Of a stretch of DNA of 64,000 bases, positions 54,371 through 62,541 are shown in pieces. The notes under the pieces were generated by a model. That model saw only the letters and a program-made list of their open reading frames with translations, made no database searches and was not told the DNA's origin. How positions within the stretch are numbered: the stretch's first letter is position 1; every line of letters starts with the position of its first letter. The position numbers and the translations under genes are program-made. Origin of the DNA: WRGA01 sp031553395 (GTDB lineage Bacteria; Bacteroidota; Bacteroidia; Bacteroidales; WRGA01); contig JAVBLR010000011.1 of NCBI GenBank assembly GCA_031553395.1, positions 124,001-188,000 on the forward strand, in the 5' to 3' direction.

Positions 54371-54679
54371 TTATTTGGCAAATACAAAGCCATTGAAAAA
54401 CTGATTATTTGTAAGTTCCTCCTTTTCTTTGACAATAATGCCTGTTTGAATCAGTATTTTTTTTAATTCTGCATTGATTTCCTCAATATATAATTCGGTT
54501 ATTCTTTTGGTTTTCAACCACAAAGAAATATGCGAATCTGTACTATTTGTTATTTTATCTTGTTCTACACCTACCACATTATCATTTTCCATTTCAAAAA
54601 TATTAAATGTCGTTTCTGTAGATATTTCTGTACTAAGCTTCCCTTTTTGGGTTAGTATTGCAATCTTTTTGTTTTTCAT
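54371..54679 (-). CDS. NifX/NafY-like small protein (FeMo-cofactor-binding fold)
   Basis: This 102-residue protein has the order of strands seen in the dinitrogenase cofactor-binding fold: KIAILTQKGKLSTEIS, then FNIFEMENDNVVGVEQ, then DSHISLWLKTKRITELYIEEINAELKKILIQTGIIVK. The match is moderate, and a GGIG-type loop is not obvious. In Bacteroidota such proteins appear without nitrogenase, and their role is unknown. It is first in the run leading to tolC and the RND genes, so it may affect the pump or its cargo. Confidence 0.4.
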   Translation of the reverse strand: MKNKKIAILTQKGKLSTEISTETTFNIFEMENDNVVGVEQDKITNSTDSHISLWLKTKRITELYIEEINAELKKILIQTGIIVKEKEELTNNQFFNGFVFAK

Positions 54680-54739
54680 ATATACATTTTTATTTTTGAC
54701 ACCATACTCTTTTTCAAAACCTTACAAAGCGATAAGAAA

Positions 54740-54806
54740 AGATTGGATAGACATGTAAAGCTAAAATTGTTTCACTAATTCAAAAATGTGGGAGTCTATC
54801 CAATCT
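54740..54806. terminator. 13-bp perfect inverted repeat between the barrel gene and the NifX-like gene
   Basis: AGATTGGATAGAC (54740-54752) is answered by GTCTATCCAATCT (54794-54806) with a 41-base loop. It could be a terminator after the OmpX-like gene, though no strong T run follows, or an operator for the efflux genes. Confidence 0.4.
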
Positions 54807-54820
54807 GTATTTATATAAAC

Positions 54821-55444
54821 CTAAAACCTGTAACCAACACCAAGACTTACTGTTTGAGTTCTCATGGTTGCATCATCTTTTCCTGCATCCAAATTATCAA
54901 TTAAACCCATTTTATAGCTTGCATTAATTTGAATTTTATTATTGAACTCATAGCCAAGCATACAAGCCAATCCAAAATCCCAACGACTCATAGTCGCTTT
55001 ATCATCGTTTTCATATTTCTTGTACAAATCCAAATCGGCAGTGGTATTTTTATAGCTGAATCCCAATCCTGCATAAGGACCAAATCCAACATATCCTTTA
55101 CCGGTTCCTAAATTCATTTGTCCTACAGCATAAACAGGAATTTCCATTCCCCAATATTCATAATCATTTTTTATGCCCGTGGGCTTGTTTTCGTATTCAG
55201 AAGCTTTGTAATGAAAAAGCAATTCGGGTTGAACAGCAAAATTTTCACTCAAATTAATATTCATAAACCCACCCAGTGATGCACCTACTTTCATTGTACT
55301 TTTCATGTCATCCAAATCGCTTAACAGATAATTCGACATGTTAGCTTCAGCTTTTACACCGTATGATAAACCTGTTTGAGCCTTTAATTGTGAAACTCCT
55401 AAACCCATTACAATGATTAACAAATAAAATACTACCTTTTTCAT
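54821..55444 (-). CDS. OmpX-like outer-membrane beta-barrel protein
   Basis: This 207-residue protein has a signal peptide (1-22, SQLKAQ) and a small barrel of about eight strands: LSYGVKAEANMSNYL, MKVGASLGGFMNINLSENFAVQPELLFHYK, YVGFGPYAGLGFSY, FGLACMLGYEF, KIQINASYKMGLIDNL, QTVSLGVGYRF. The C-terminal Phe is the usual barrel-assembly signal. It belongs to the OMP_b-brl_2 group. It lies at the head of the efflux cluster, and a TetR operator sits 45 bases upstream of its start. Confidence 0.85.
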   Translation of the reverse strand: MKKVVFYLLIIVMGLGVSQLKAQTGLSYGVKAEANMSNYLLSDLDDMKSTMKVGASLGGFMNINLSENFAVQPELLFHYKASEYENKPTGIKNDYEYWGMEIPVYAVGQMNLGTGKGYVGFGPYAGLGFSYKNTTADLDLYKKYENDDKATMSRWDFGLACMLGYEFNNKIQINASYKMGLIDNLDAGKDDATMRTQTVSLGVGYRF

Positions 55445-55489
55445 GACGTTTTGTTTTTGTGTTTATAATTCTGTTAATTTTAATAAATT

Positions 55490-55672
55490 TGAACGATTGT
55501 TCACTCTCTGGCCAAAAAAATGAACATATATATTTCATTTGCATATAGTGAACAATTGTTCACTATATGTGCAAAAAAAATGTTCTAAACCAATTTGTTA
55601 TTATAAAATTTCTCCAAATCTCTTTTTGGAGTATTCATTTGAATAAGAAAATCACACATGAACGATTGTTCA
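55490..55672. promoter_or_regulatory. Three TetR-type operators upstream of the barrel gene
   Basis: TGAACGATTGTTCA occurs at 55490-55503 and 55659-55672. AGTGAACAATTGTTCACT (inner 18 bases) forms the centre of a 28-bp perfect palindrome at 55542-55569. All share TGAAC-4 bases-GTTCA, and three more copies lie beyond the tetR gene. Confidence 0.8.
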
Positions 55673-55692
55673 CTCTATCCATAAAAAAATAT

Positions 55693-56289
55693 CTACACTT
55701 TAATCAAAGAATAAATGTATTCCATCATCTTTTTCCCGGATTTCATACTTTTCATAAAACAGTTTTCAGCATCCGAATTGTCAGCTAAATCAAATGATTT
55801 AGCAAAAATCTTTGCCATGATTTCTATATTAATATCACTTCGAACTTCCCCTTTTTCAACACTGTTTTTAAGTGCTTTTTTCCAAACATGCAGATTGTAA
55901 TCTTTATGTTTTTTCAGTTTCTCCAAAAAATTGGGATATATTTTAGCAGCCTGAATTGTTAATGCTGTATAGTTCAAGAATTTCACTTCTATATTTTCTA
56001 AACTGTCCAAAAATTTACCAATGCTTTGCATGTGTTGGTAAGTAAGTTCAATTCTTTCAATAACAGTAATATTGTCATCAAACTTAGGTTTTATCATTTC
56101 CAACAATCCGAAAACATATTTATTGATAACAGCTATAAACAAATCATCCTTACTCTCGAAATAACGGTACATTGCACCGCGCGACATCTTTAATTCTTGC
56201 TGCAATACAGTCATAGAAGCACTATCATAGCCTTTTGCCATGAATACTTCAAATGCCTTTTCTATAATATATGATTTTCTGTCTTGCAT
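55693..56289 (-). CDS. TetR/AcrR-family repressor
   Basis: This 198-residue protein has an N-terminal helix-turn-helix (about 5-50: KSYIIEKAFEVFMAKGYDSASM, LQQELKMSRGAMYRYFESKDDLFIAVI) and a ligand-binding helical C-domain. Binding of a hydrophobic effector would free the operators. Six TGAAC-n4-GTTCA palindromes lie on both sides, one just 13 bases before its own start, so it probably represses itself and the barrel/efflux genes. A typical regulator of an RND system. Confidence 0.93.
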   Translation of the reverse strand: MQDRKSYIIEKAFEVFMAKGYDSASMTVLQQELKMSRGAMYRYFESKDDLFIAVINKYVFGLLEMIKPKFDDNITVIERIELTYQHMQSIGKFLDSLENIEVKFLNYTALTIQAAKIYPNFLEKLKKHKDYNLHVWKKALKNSVEKGEVRSDINIEIMAKIFAKSFDLADNSDAENCFMKSMKSGKKMMEYIYSLIKV

Positions 56290-56605
56290 GATTTATTAAA
56301 ATGAACGTTTGTTCACCGCAAAGATGAAGTGTTTTATTAATATGACAAATTTTTTAATGTTAAAAAATGCAAATAGTATTATTTATTTTATCAATTGATT
56401 TATTTTTAATTAATTACACATGAACATTTGTTCATTATTTATTATTATAAAATGAATGATTGTTCATTTTAAAAGAAATATCAACCTGATTTTATACATT
56501 TTATTTGTCTATTATTATTCAATTCTTAATTAACTTCGTCGATTCCTATAATTTTCAATTCTTAATTCTTAATTTTCCTACATTTGTACTTCTTAAAAAA
56601 ACCTC
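56290..56605. other. Intergenic region with operators
   Basis: This AT-rich 316-base region between tetR and the divergent cation-efflux gene contains three operators (56302-56466) and a low-complexity AATTCTTAATT stretch (56521-56577). Confidence 0.6.
56302..56466. promoter_or_regulatory. Three TetR-type operators upstream of tetR
   Basis: TGAACGTTTGTTCA (56302-56315), TGAACATTTGTTCA (56421-56434) and TGAATGATTGTTCA (56453-56466) carry the same half-sites as the operators beyond the tetR gene. The first lies next to a near-consensus -7 box (CATCTTTG, minus strand, 56319-56326), so binding there would cover the tetR promoter. The other two could also act on the plus-strand gene at 56606. Confidence 0.75.
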
Positions 56606-57460
56606 ATGGTTAACGAAAAAATAAAAGTAGCGCGTCTTTCAATTATTTCCAATTCATCGTTGGTTGTATTGAAGCTGATTGTTGGAATAATGACCGGTGC
56701 AGTAAGTATTTTATCGGAAGCAATACATTCAGCTATGGATTTACTGGCTTCCCTTATCGCCTTTATGGCAGTAAAAATATCAGGAAATCCGCCTGACAAG
56801 ACGCATCCTTACGGACATGGAAAATTCGAAAATTTATCGGGTGTAATTGAAGCCATCCTTATTTTTGTTGCTTCAGGTTGGATTATTTATGAAGCCATAA
56901 TCAAATTAATTCATCCCGGGGAAGTCGAATCGATCGGGTTGGGTTCTTTAGTTATGTTTATATCGGCAACTTTCAACTTTTTTGTTTCGAGAAAGCTCTA
57001 TAAAGTCGCGAAAGCCACCGATTCCGTTGCATTAGAAGCAGACGCTTTGCACTTAAAAACAGATGTTTATACGTCATTAGGTGTAGCTGTAGGATTAGCT
57101 TTACTCTGGATAACCAAAATCCAAATTCTTGATCCTATTATTGCTATTTTGGTTGCATTATACATCCTCAGGGAAGCATATTTACTTTTCATTAAGGCTT
57201 TTAAGCCGATGATGGATGAAGCTTGGGCTGATTCGGAAATATCGAATCTACAATCCCATTTAAATGAAATGAATATCAATTATCATGATCTTAAAACCCG
57301 AAAATCCGGAAATTTCAAATTTGTAGATTTCCACATGTTGGTTCCACCAAACGATACAATCCTGAAGGTACATAATTTGTGTGATAAGATAGAAGATACA
57401 TTAAAACAGCACTTTACCGACCTTACTGTAAATATTCATGTTGAACCTGAGAATAATTGA
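56606..57460 (+). CDS. Cation diffusion facilitator family transporter
   Basis: This 284-residue protein has six membrane segments and a cytoplasmic C-terminal domain. Metal sites are in helix 2 (SILSEAIHSAMDLLAS) and helix 5 (ALEADALHLKTDVYTS, with H-x-x-x-D). The HPYGHGKFE loop is the hallmark of the family. It exports Zn2+, Fe2+ or a similar divalent ion in exchange for protons; the exact metal cannot be told. It is divergent from tetR and has two TetR-type operators within 190 bases upstream. Confidence 0.93.
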   Translation: MVNEKIKVARLSIISNSSLVVLKLIVGIMTGAVSILSEAIHSAMDLLASLIAFMAVKISGNPPDKTHPYGHGKFENLSGVIEAILIFVASGWIIYEAIIKLIHPGEVESIGLGSLVMFISATFNFFVSRKLYKVAKATDSVALEADALHLKTDVYTSLGVAVGLALLWITKIQILDPIIAILVALYILREAYLLFIKAFKPMMDEAWADSEISNLQSHLNEMNINYHDLKTRKSGNFKFVDFHMLVPPNDTILKVHNLCDKIEDTLKQHFTDLTVNIHVEPENN

Positions 57461-57492
57461 AAAAGCTCATTTCTCTTTATTTTTAAATATTT

Positions 57493-57523
57493 TTTGTGAT
57501 TTAATAAAACTTCTATACATTTG
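57493..57523 (+). promoter_or_regulatory. Promoter of the small lipoprotein gene
   Basis: TTTG (57493-57496) is followed after 19 bases by TACATTTG (57516-57523), the full Bacteroidota consensus with ideal spacing. The leader is about 35 bases. Confidence 0.7.
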
Positions 57524-57566
57524 CTCTTAAGTATAATTCCTCAATATTAACTTTATATATTTAAAA

Positions 57567-57956
57567 ATGAAAAGAATGAATCGTATTTTTGGTGTTATAG
57601 CATTAGTTGCTATTATTGCATTGAGTTCTTGCAGTAAACAATCTATTTTGGAAAAAATGGCCGAAGAAGCAAACAAACAATGCCCAATGATTGTAGATGA
57701 AATTACAACATGTGATAGCATTGTAGCTCAAAAAGGTAACAAAATGGCTTATTTTTATACAATTTCTGCTGATGTTCCTAATCTTGATAAAGACATGTTC
57801 AGCAAGAATATTAAACAAGCTATGAAAATGAAGGTACAAACAGATCCAATGATGAAGGCTTTAGTAACAACTGATGTTATTTTTGTTCAAAAATATTATG
57901 ATCAAAACCATGGTTTGCTTGTTGAAGTTGAAGTAACTCCTGAAGATTACAAATAA
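57567..57956 (+). CDS. Small lipoprotein of unknown function
   Basis: This 129-residue protein has the lipobox LSSC (Cys22) after a hydrophobic segment (FGVIALVAIIAL). The mature part (KQSILEKMAEEANKQCPMIVDEITTCDSIVAQ, then YFYTISADVPNLDKDMFSKNIKQAMKMKVQTDPMMKALVTTDVIFVQKYYD) is alpha/beta and has two Cys besides the lipid-bearing one. No family was recognised. It has its own consensus promoter and a strong terminator, so it is a single-gene unit, possibly well expressed. Confidence 0.75.
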   Translation: MKRMNRIFGVIALVAIIALSSCSKQSILEKMAEEANKQCPMIVDEITTCDSIVAQKGNKMAYFYTISADVPNLDKDMFSKNIKQAMKMKVQTDPMMKALVTTDVIFVQKYYDQNHGLLVEVEVTPEDYK

Positions 57957-58037
57957 GAATAGAAGAAGTTATCGGAAGTTAGACGAAAGTTATCTGAATA
58001 TAAAAGAGTTTTTCTGCTAATTCCTTATTTATTTTTG

Positions 58038-58073
58038 AAAAAGCAAAGATATGAACTTGTATCTTTGCTTTTT
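58038..58073 (+). terminator. Terminator after the small lipoprotein gene
   Basis: A 14-bp perfect stem (AAAAAGCAAAGATA/TATCTTTGCTTTTT, 8-base loop) ends in a T run on the plus strand. Confidence 0.85.
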
Positions 58074-58162
58074 TTATTTGTATCGATTTTATGTTTTCAT
58101 TATTTATTAGACGTAATAGTCTCAAAATTAAATAATCACTTTCAATTGTCAACTATTTACGT

Positions 58163-58801
58163 ATGAATATAAATAATCTACCAGGTGATGACTTGATATG
58201 GGGTATCCGGAAAATAGAAAAATCATCCGAAGAAATGTTGAATTTATTGGATAAAAAAGAATTTTATTTATCTCATATTCAAAAAATAACATCAGAAGAC
58301 CGAAAAAAGGAATGGCTTACTGTCAGGATATTATTGAAGGAGTTACTTGGCGAAGAAAAGGAAATTCTACATACCGAAACAGGACGGCCATATTTAACCG
58401 ATGTTTCATTTCAAATAAGTATTAGTCATACCAAAGGATATGTGGCAGTTGCATTAAGCAGGAAAAACAATGTAGGAATTGATATCGAATATATTTCGCC
58501 GCGCATAAAAAGAATCAGTTCTCGATTTATGAGTAAAGAAGAAATCACAACTATTCATCCGGAAAATAAAATTATCCATTTATTGTTGCATTGGTCGGCA
58601 AAAGAATCGATGTTTAAAGCGCTGAATGAACAAAATGTAGACTTTAGAGGTTGCCTTCACATTCAACCCTTTGTTCCACAAATGAATGAGATGTCATCTT
58701 TTGATGCTTTTGAAACTAAAACGGAAAAACAAAACCGGTTTTTAATCCATTATGTAGCAACAGAAGATTATGTACTAACTACAACATCTCTACTCTTTTA
58801 A
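58163..58801 (+). CDS. 4'-phosphopantetheinyl transferase superfamily protein (Sfp type)
   Basis: This 212-residue cytoplasmic enzyme attaches the phosphopantetheine arm of CoA to a Ser of carrier proteins. Motifs are RPYLTDVSFQISISHTKGYVAVALS, the magnesium-binding GIDIEYISPR, and WSAKESMFKALNEQNVDF. The pseudo-dimeric size fits the Sfp group, which serves secondary-metabolite or fatty-acid synthases. No synthase gene lies in this window. Its stop overlaps the end of the next gene by 12 bases, tail to tail. Confidence 0.88.
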   Translation: MNINNLPGDDLIWGIRKIEKSSEEMLNLLDKKEFYLSHIQKITSEDRKKEWLTVRILLKELLGEEKEILHTETGRPYLTDVSFQISISHTKGYVAVALSRKNNVGIDIEYISPRIKRISSRFMSKEEITTIHPENKIIHLLLHWSAKESMFKALNEQNVDFRGCLHIQPFVPQMNEMSSFDAFETKTEKQNRFLIHYVATEDYVLTTTSLLF

Positions 58802-59947
58802 TTTTTCCAAGTAAAATAATTCATAATCGGGTAATAATTCGGGATGCAATACTTTTATTACATCTTGCAGGATAATATCCGGACGAGCAACGGCGCTTTC
58901 CCAATAATCATTTCCTCCCGAAGGTGTGCTGCGTTTCAAATTATTGTACACATTTCCCATTTTGAAAGATTTAAACAATGTATAGCGTTCGTTTGTATTT
59001 TTCAGTTCCTGCAAAGACTTAAAACTACACCATAACCAAACATCAGCATCGACAAAATCCTTTAATGCTGCTTCTATGCTTAATGGAATACTTCCTGAAG
59101 TTGTATCGTTCTGAAAATAGTAATTTCCTCCTGCTTTTCGATACAATTCGGCAGCATAACTTCCTCCACCCGGAACATACCATGTCCCCCTGAAATCATT
59201 TCCTGTAACGATCGTTGGTTTTTGAATAGAGTTCTCTGCTAAGTTACTTATTTCAATATATTTTGCTTCTATTTTATTAAAAATGCTGTCGGCTACAGTT
59301 GATTTATCAAAAAATGCTGCAATAAATTTTATCCATTCGGCTCGTCCCAGCAATGTTTTTTCCATCCATTCATTATTGTACAAAACAGGAAGTCCCGAAC
59401 GTGCAATCCGTTGGCTGTTTTCGTCTTGTTGCTCATATCCGCTCATCATAATGACATTGGGCTTTAATCCTAATAATTTTTCGTAATTAATACTGAATGA
59501 ATCGCCCAAATCAATGATTTTCCCATCATCTATTTTTTGTAAAATAGTCGGATTGTAAATACGTTTCGGCTCACAAACACCGGTTATTTTATCGATTTCG
59601 CCAATCAATTGTAAAAACTCGAAATGTGTACAAGATGTTGCTGCAACTGATTTTAAAGGAATAAGAACTTTTGTTCCATCATCAGGAATATTTATATCCT
59701 GATTTTTACATAAATAATATTTACCATACAATTGATTATTAGCCAATGGATTGAAAACCGATACGCATGTATAGTCTTTGTAATGTTCAATAGAAAAACC
59801 TTTGGCGTATTTAAAGGAATCTTTCGAAATCGCCGTCTGGGTATTTTGTTGAAAGGATTGTTTATTTGTGCAAGAGAAAAATAATGCAAAGCTAATAATG
59901 AAAATAATGGCAAAAATGAAATTTGAAGTTTTTTTAAAAGAGAGCAT
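58790..59947 (-). CDS. Periplasmic-binding lipoprotein for an iron-chelate or cobalamin ABC transporter
   Basis: This 385-residue protein has the lipobox FFSC (Cys26) and two TroA/BtuF-like lobes (PLKSVAATSCTHFEFLQLIGEIDKITGVCEPKRIYNP, VIMMSGYEQQDENSQRIARSGLPVLYNNEWMEKTLLGRAEWIKFIAAFF). The C-lobe holds GTWYVPGGGSYAAELYRKAGGNYYF. The frame is open 43 codons further upstream to 60076, but the added residues are not signal-like and the -7 box lies inside them, so the start at 59947 is preferred. No permease or ATPase gene is adjacent. Confidence 0.85.
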   Translation of the reverse strand: MLSFKKTSNFIFAIIFIISFALFFSCTNKQSFQQNTQTAISKDSFKYAKGFSIEHYKDYTCVSVFNPLANNQLYGKYYLCKNQDINIPDDGTKVLIPLKSVAATSCTHFEFLQLIGEIDKITGVCEPKRIYNPTILQKIDDGKIIDLGDSFSINYEKLLGLKPNVIMMSGYEQQDENSQRIARSGLPVLYNNEWMEKTLLGRAEWIKFIAAFFDKSTVADSIFNKIEAKYIEISNLAENSIQKPTIVTGNDFRGTWYVPGGGSYAAELYRKAGGNYYFQNDTTSGSIPLSIEAALKDFVDADVWLWCSFKSLQELKNTNERYTLFKSFKMGNVYNNLKRSTPSGGNDYWESAVARPDIILQDVIKVLHPELLPDYELFYLEKLKE

Positions 59948-59977
59948 ATATTGAAGTTCTTTAAGAATAAATGAAGG

Positions 59978-59985
59978 CAAAGGTA
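59978..59985 (-). promoter_or_regulatory. -7 promoter box of the binding-protein gene
   Basis: On the minus strand TACCTTTG matches TAnnTTTG, 31 bases before the ATG at 59947. A loose TTTAC lies about 19 bases upstream of it. Confidence 0.5.
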
Positions 59986-60117
59986 ATGTTTTTAGGGTAA
60001 TTTGTAAAGGCGAAAAATTTGATAACGACCTACATCTTTTACCTACTGGAGCATAAATAAAACAAAACCCAACCATTTCAATTTAGAAATAGCTGGATTT
60101 TATTCTTTTCAACCAAT

Positions 60118-61146
60118 TTATTTATTCAATTCTAAGAAAGCCTTATAATCTTCATTTACTGCATTATATTTATTTTTAGCCTCAAAAAAGGCCTTATCCA
60201 TCATTTCGCTGTTATTCGATTCTAAAGCAAGGAAAGCCTGTTCTTGTTCTTCCTCATTATCAAAATCTTTCTCTACAGCTTTTCGTTTTCCTTTTATATC
60301 AACTATGGTATAAACACTCGAAATACAGTCATTCATTTTACCATAAAAAGATGTATAAAGTTCTTTGGAACGAGCACTTAGTTTACTAACATCCTTATCG
60401 CTCAAATTTTCATTCTTTCCACATGATTCCTGAATACTTTTGAGCATTTGTTGCATTCCAGGAACATCGACATCATCTTTCTGTAACAAATTGAATACTT
60501 CATTTAACGAAACTAAATCAGTTTTCATCGGAAGGATAAATTCCCCCATTTTACTTTTAGATAATATTTCTGTTTCTGCCTTATCTCCTATCTTTGATGC
60601 TAAACTTACAGCATTCCCCCATCCCACATAAGCTTGCCTTATGCTTGCATATAAGTCGTTGACTATCGCTAAATATTTGACATATCCGGAATCAACTTTA
60701 TAAGATGCATTTGCAAAATATCCATTCATTTTTTCGCAACAACCAGCAATTTGTTCACAATTATCAATTCCTTGTTTCATTGAAGCTGCAATTTCATTTT
60801 TGCCTTCAAAAGCAGATACTGATTTTAGTTGTGATTGGTATTTTGCAACATCTTCCTTCGAAACAGATAATTTGTTACAATCAATTGTAGAAAGTTGCTG
60901 TACATCAGCTCCTTGATTTACTTTTTGAATATTTTGTCCTGCAATAGACAAAACTTCTTCAATATTGTTCAACGGCTGGGTATACAGTTCATTCAATTCC
61001 TTCACGGCATTCGTATAACGGAGAATATCCGTAGCAGAAACACCCTGTTCAGTCTTAGCTGTTGTTTTTTGAGCATAAATACTTCCTGAAAATAAAACTA
61101 TTCCACAAAGGAATACGATGAAAAAAAACTTCTTCATATTATTCAT
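60118..61146 (-). CDS. Secreted helical protein, DUF3829-like, paralogue of the next gene upstream
   Basis: This 342-residue protein has a signal peptide (to about 25, GSIYAQ) and is almost wholly helical. It shares with the neighbouring protein the order of segments: LRYTNAVKELNELYTQPLNNIEEVLSIAGQNIQKVNQ, CEKMNGYFANASYKVDSGYVKYLAI, MGEFILPMKTDLVSLNEVFNLLQ, LSDKDVSKLSARSKELYTSFYGKMNDCISSVYTI. It has Cys residues absent from the paralogue. A YiiG/DUF3829-type fold is possible. The function is unknown; it is probably in the periplasm or at the surface. Confidence 0.65.
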   Translation of the reverse strand: MNNMKKFFFIVFLCGIVLFSGSIYAQKTTAKTEQGVSATDILRYTNAVKELNELYTQPLNNIEEVLSIAGQNIQKVNQGADVQQLSTIDCNKLSVSKEDVAKYQSQLKSVSAFEGKNEIAASMKQGIDNCEQIAGCCEKMNGYFANASYKVDSGYVKYLAIVNDLYASIRQAYVGWGNAVSLASKIGDKAETEILSKSKMGEFILPMKTDLVSLNEVFNLLQKDDVDVPGMQQMLKSIQESCGKNENLSDKDVSKLSARSKELYTSFYGKMNDCISSVYTIVDIKGKRKAVEKDFDNEEEQEQAFLALESNNSEMMDKAFFEAKNKYNAVNEDYKAFLELNK

Positions 61147-61180
61147 TCTTTAATTTATTATTCACTCTTTTTATATAAGA

Positions 61181-61212
61181 AACCCCGTTCCTTTCGATTA
61201 AGAAACGAGGTT
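61181..61212 (-). terminator. Hairpin between the two paralogues
   Basis: On the minus strand AACCTCGTTTCTT pairs with AAGGAACGGGGTT, with two U-G wobbles; on the plus strand these two positions would be C-A mismatches, so the structure belongs to the minus-strand RNA. It may attenuate the second gene. Confidence 0.55.
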
Positions 61213-61310
61213 AGAAAATCAAAAACAAAATAATTGTAATTTACTTACGAATTGTTCAATACACAATACTAAGCTGAAAAATAACATCATAAATTACAAT
61301 CTATATACTT

Positions 61311-62255
61311 TTACTGTTTTACAAAAGTATTATATGCATTGATAGCATTACTATATGCCGAACGCACTTGAGAATAAGCATCCTGTATTTCGGCAGAAGA
61401 TGCTTTTTGTTCCATTTTTTGTGTTAATGTACTAATTGCTGATACTCCGGTTATGCAATATTGATAAAAATTTTGATAAACCGTTTGGTATGAGGAATTT
61501 TTCAATTTAGATAAATTTTTACCGGATAACTCTTTATCTTGATTTAGAGCATAAGAAAGAGTTTGCGTTTTTTGGCGAATTTGAGCATAATTTTGTTCGC
61601 TTGTACCAAACATATTCAAGATTTCTTTAAAAGTCGAGATATCTGTTTTCATTGGAACAAGAAATTCTGCGCGATTATTGTATTTCAACATATCAATTTC
61701 AGCTCCGTTAGCTGCGTTCGTTGCCGATTGTGAAGCATTATTCCAAGCTGAATATGTTTTACTAATATTACTTGTAAGACTATCTTTCATAGCTTTATAA
61801 CCAGAAAAACCTCTATCGTCTTTGTACTGCCCTTGAGTAAAATAGTTATTTATTTTACTACAATAATCTGCAACCTTTTGATTTGATTTGATTGCCTTAT
61901 TCATTAACTGATCAATAGAATTCTTTTGATCAAAAGGAGTAATGCTATCAATTTTACTCATGTAACGATCAACCTCAGACTTGGTTATCAACATGGAACT
62001 ATAATTAATAGGTGAAGGTTGTGTATTTGCATCCTGTTGCAATTTGGCAACATTATGGTCGGCCACATTCAACATATTCTGGTAATTGCCCAATGGCGCC
62101 GTATAAGTATCACTCAGGCCTAATACACAGTTAGCATACTTAATAATGTTGTATGATTTCTTTGAGTCTTGAGCATAATCTTGAGCAAACGCATTAACGG
62201 AAGCAAACAACATTACGACAACAAAAAATGAATGTTTTAAATTTCGAATAGTCAT
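61311..62255 (-). CDS. Secreted helical protein, DUF3829-like, first of two tandem paralogues
   Basis: This 314-residue protein has a signal peptide (to about 25, NAFAQ) and helical segments aligned to those of the neighbour: IIKYANCVLGLSDTYTAPLGNYQNMLNVADHNVAKLQQ, CSKINNYFTQGQYKDDRGFSGYKAM, RAEFLVPMKTDISTFKEILNMF, LSGKNLSKLKNSSYQTVYQNFYQYCITGVSAISTL. It likely arose by tandem duplication followed by strong divergence. A candidate -7 box (TAGATTTG, minus strand, 62352-62359) lies about 97 bases upstream. The function is unknown. Confidence 0.65.
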   Translation of the reverse strand: MTIRNLKHSFFVVVMLFASVNAFAQDYAQDSKKSYNIIKYANCVLGLSDTYTAPLGNYQNMLNVADHNVAKLQQDANTQPSPINYSSMLITKSEVDRYMSKIDSITPFDQKNSIDQLMNKAIKSNQKVADYCSKINNYFTQGQYKDDRGFSGYKAMKDSLTSNISKTYSAWNNASQSATNAANGAEIDMLKYNNRAEFLVPMKTDISTFKEILNMFGTSEQNYAQIRQKTQTLSYALNQDKELSGKNLSKLKNSSYQTVYQNFYQYCITGVSAISTLTQKMEQKASSAEIQDAYSQVRSAYSNAINAYNTFVKQ

Positions 62256-62479
62256 AATCCAACTGATTTTATTATAAATAGTTTAAAAATATCACAATAC
62301 ATAAAGCATACATTCAACTTATAATGTATTTAAATTAAATCAAATACGCTGCAAATCTACAAATATTTAATTAGAATAGGTATCAATAAGGAATAAAAAA
62401 ACAGTTACTAATGTTTATTTTTAGTATTATTTATTAAAAAAATCAATTCCACAAGTATAGAAACTATTTAGGTAAACAA

Positions 62480-62513
62480 AAAAGCACTACTTATATCTCA
62501 AAGTAGTGCTTTT
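62480..62513 (-). terminator. Terminator of clpC
   Basis: A 13-bp perfect stem (AAAAGCACTACTT/AAGTAGTGCTTTT, 8-base loop) is followed on the minus strand by a T run; it lies 29 bases past the clpC stop. Confidence 0.85.
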
Positions 62514-62541
62514 CACTAATATTTAATAAATACAAGGCATA

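Noticed and set aside
55567..55788. Small plus-strand frame between the TetR operators
   Set aside because: It overlaps an operator and the 3' end of tetR and has no signal or domain.
59948..60076. Longer start for the binding-protein gene
   Set aside because: The extra 43 residues are not signal-like and contain the promoter box; the later Met gives a normal lipoprotein signal.
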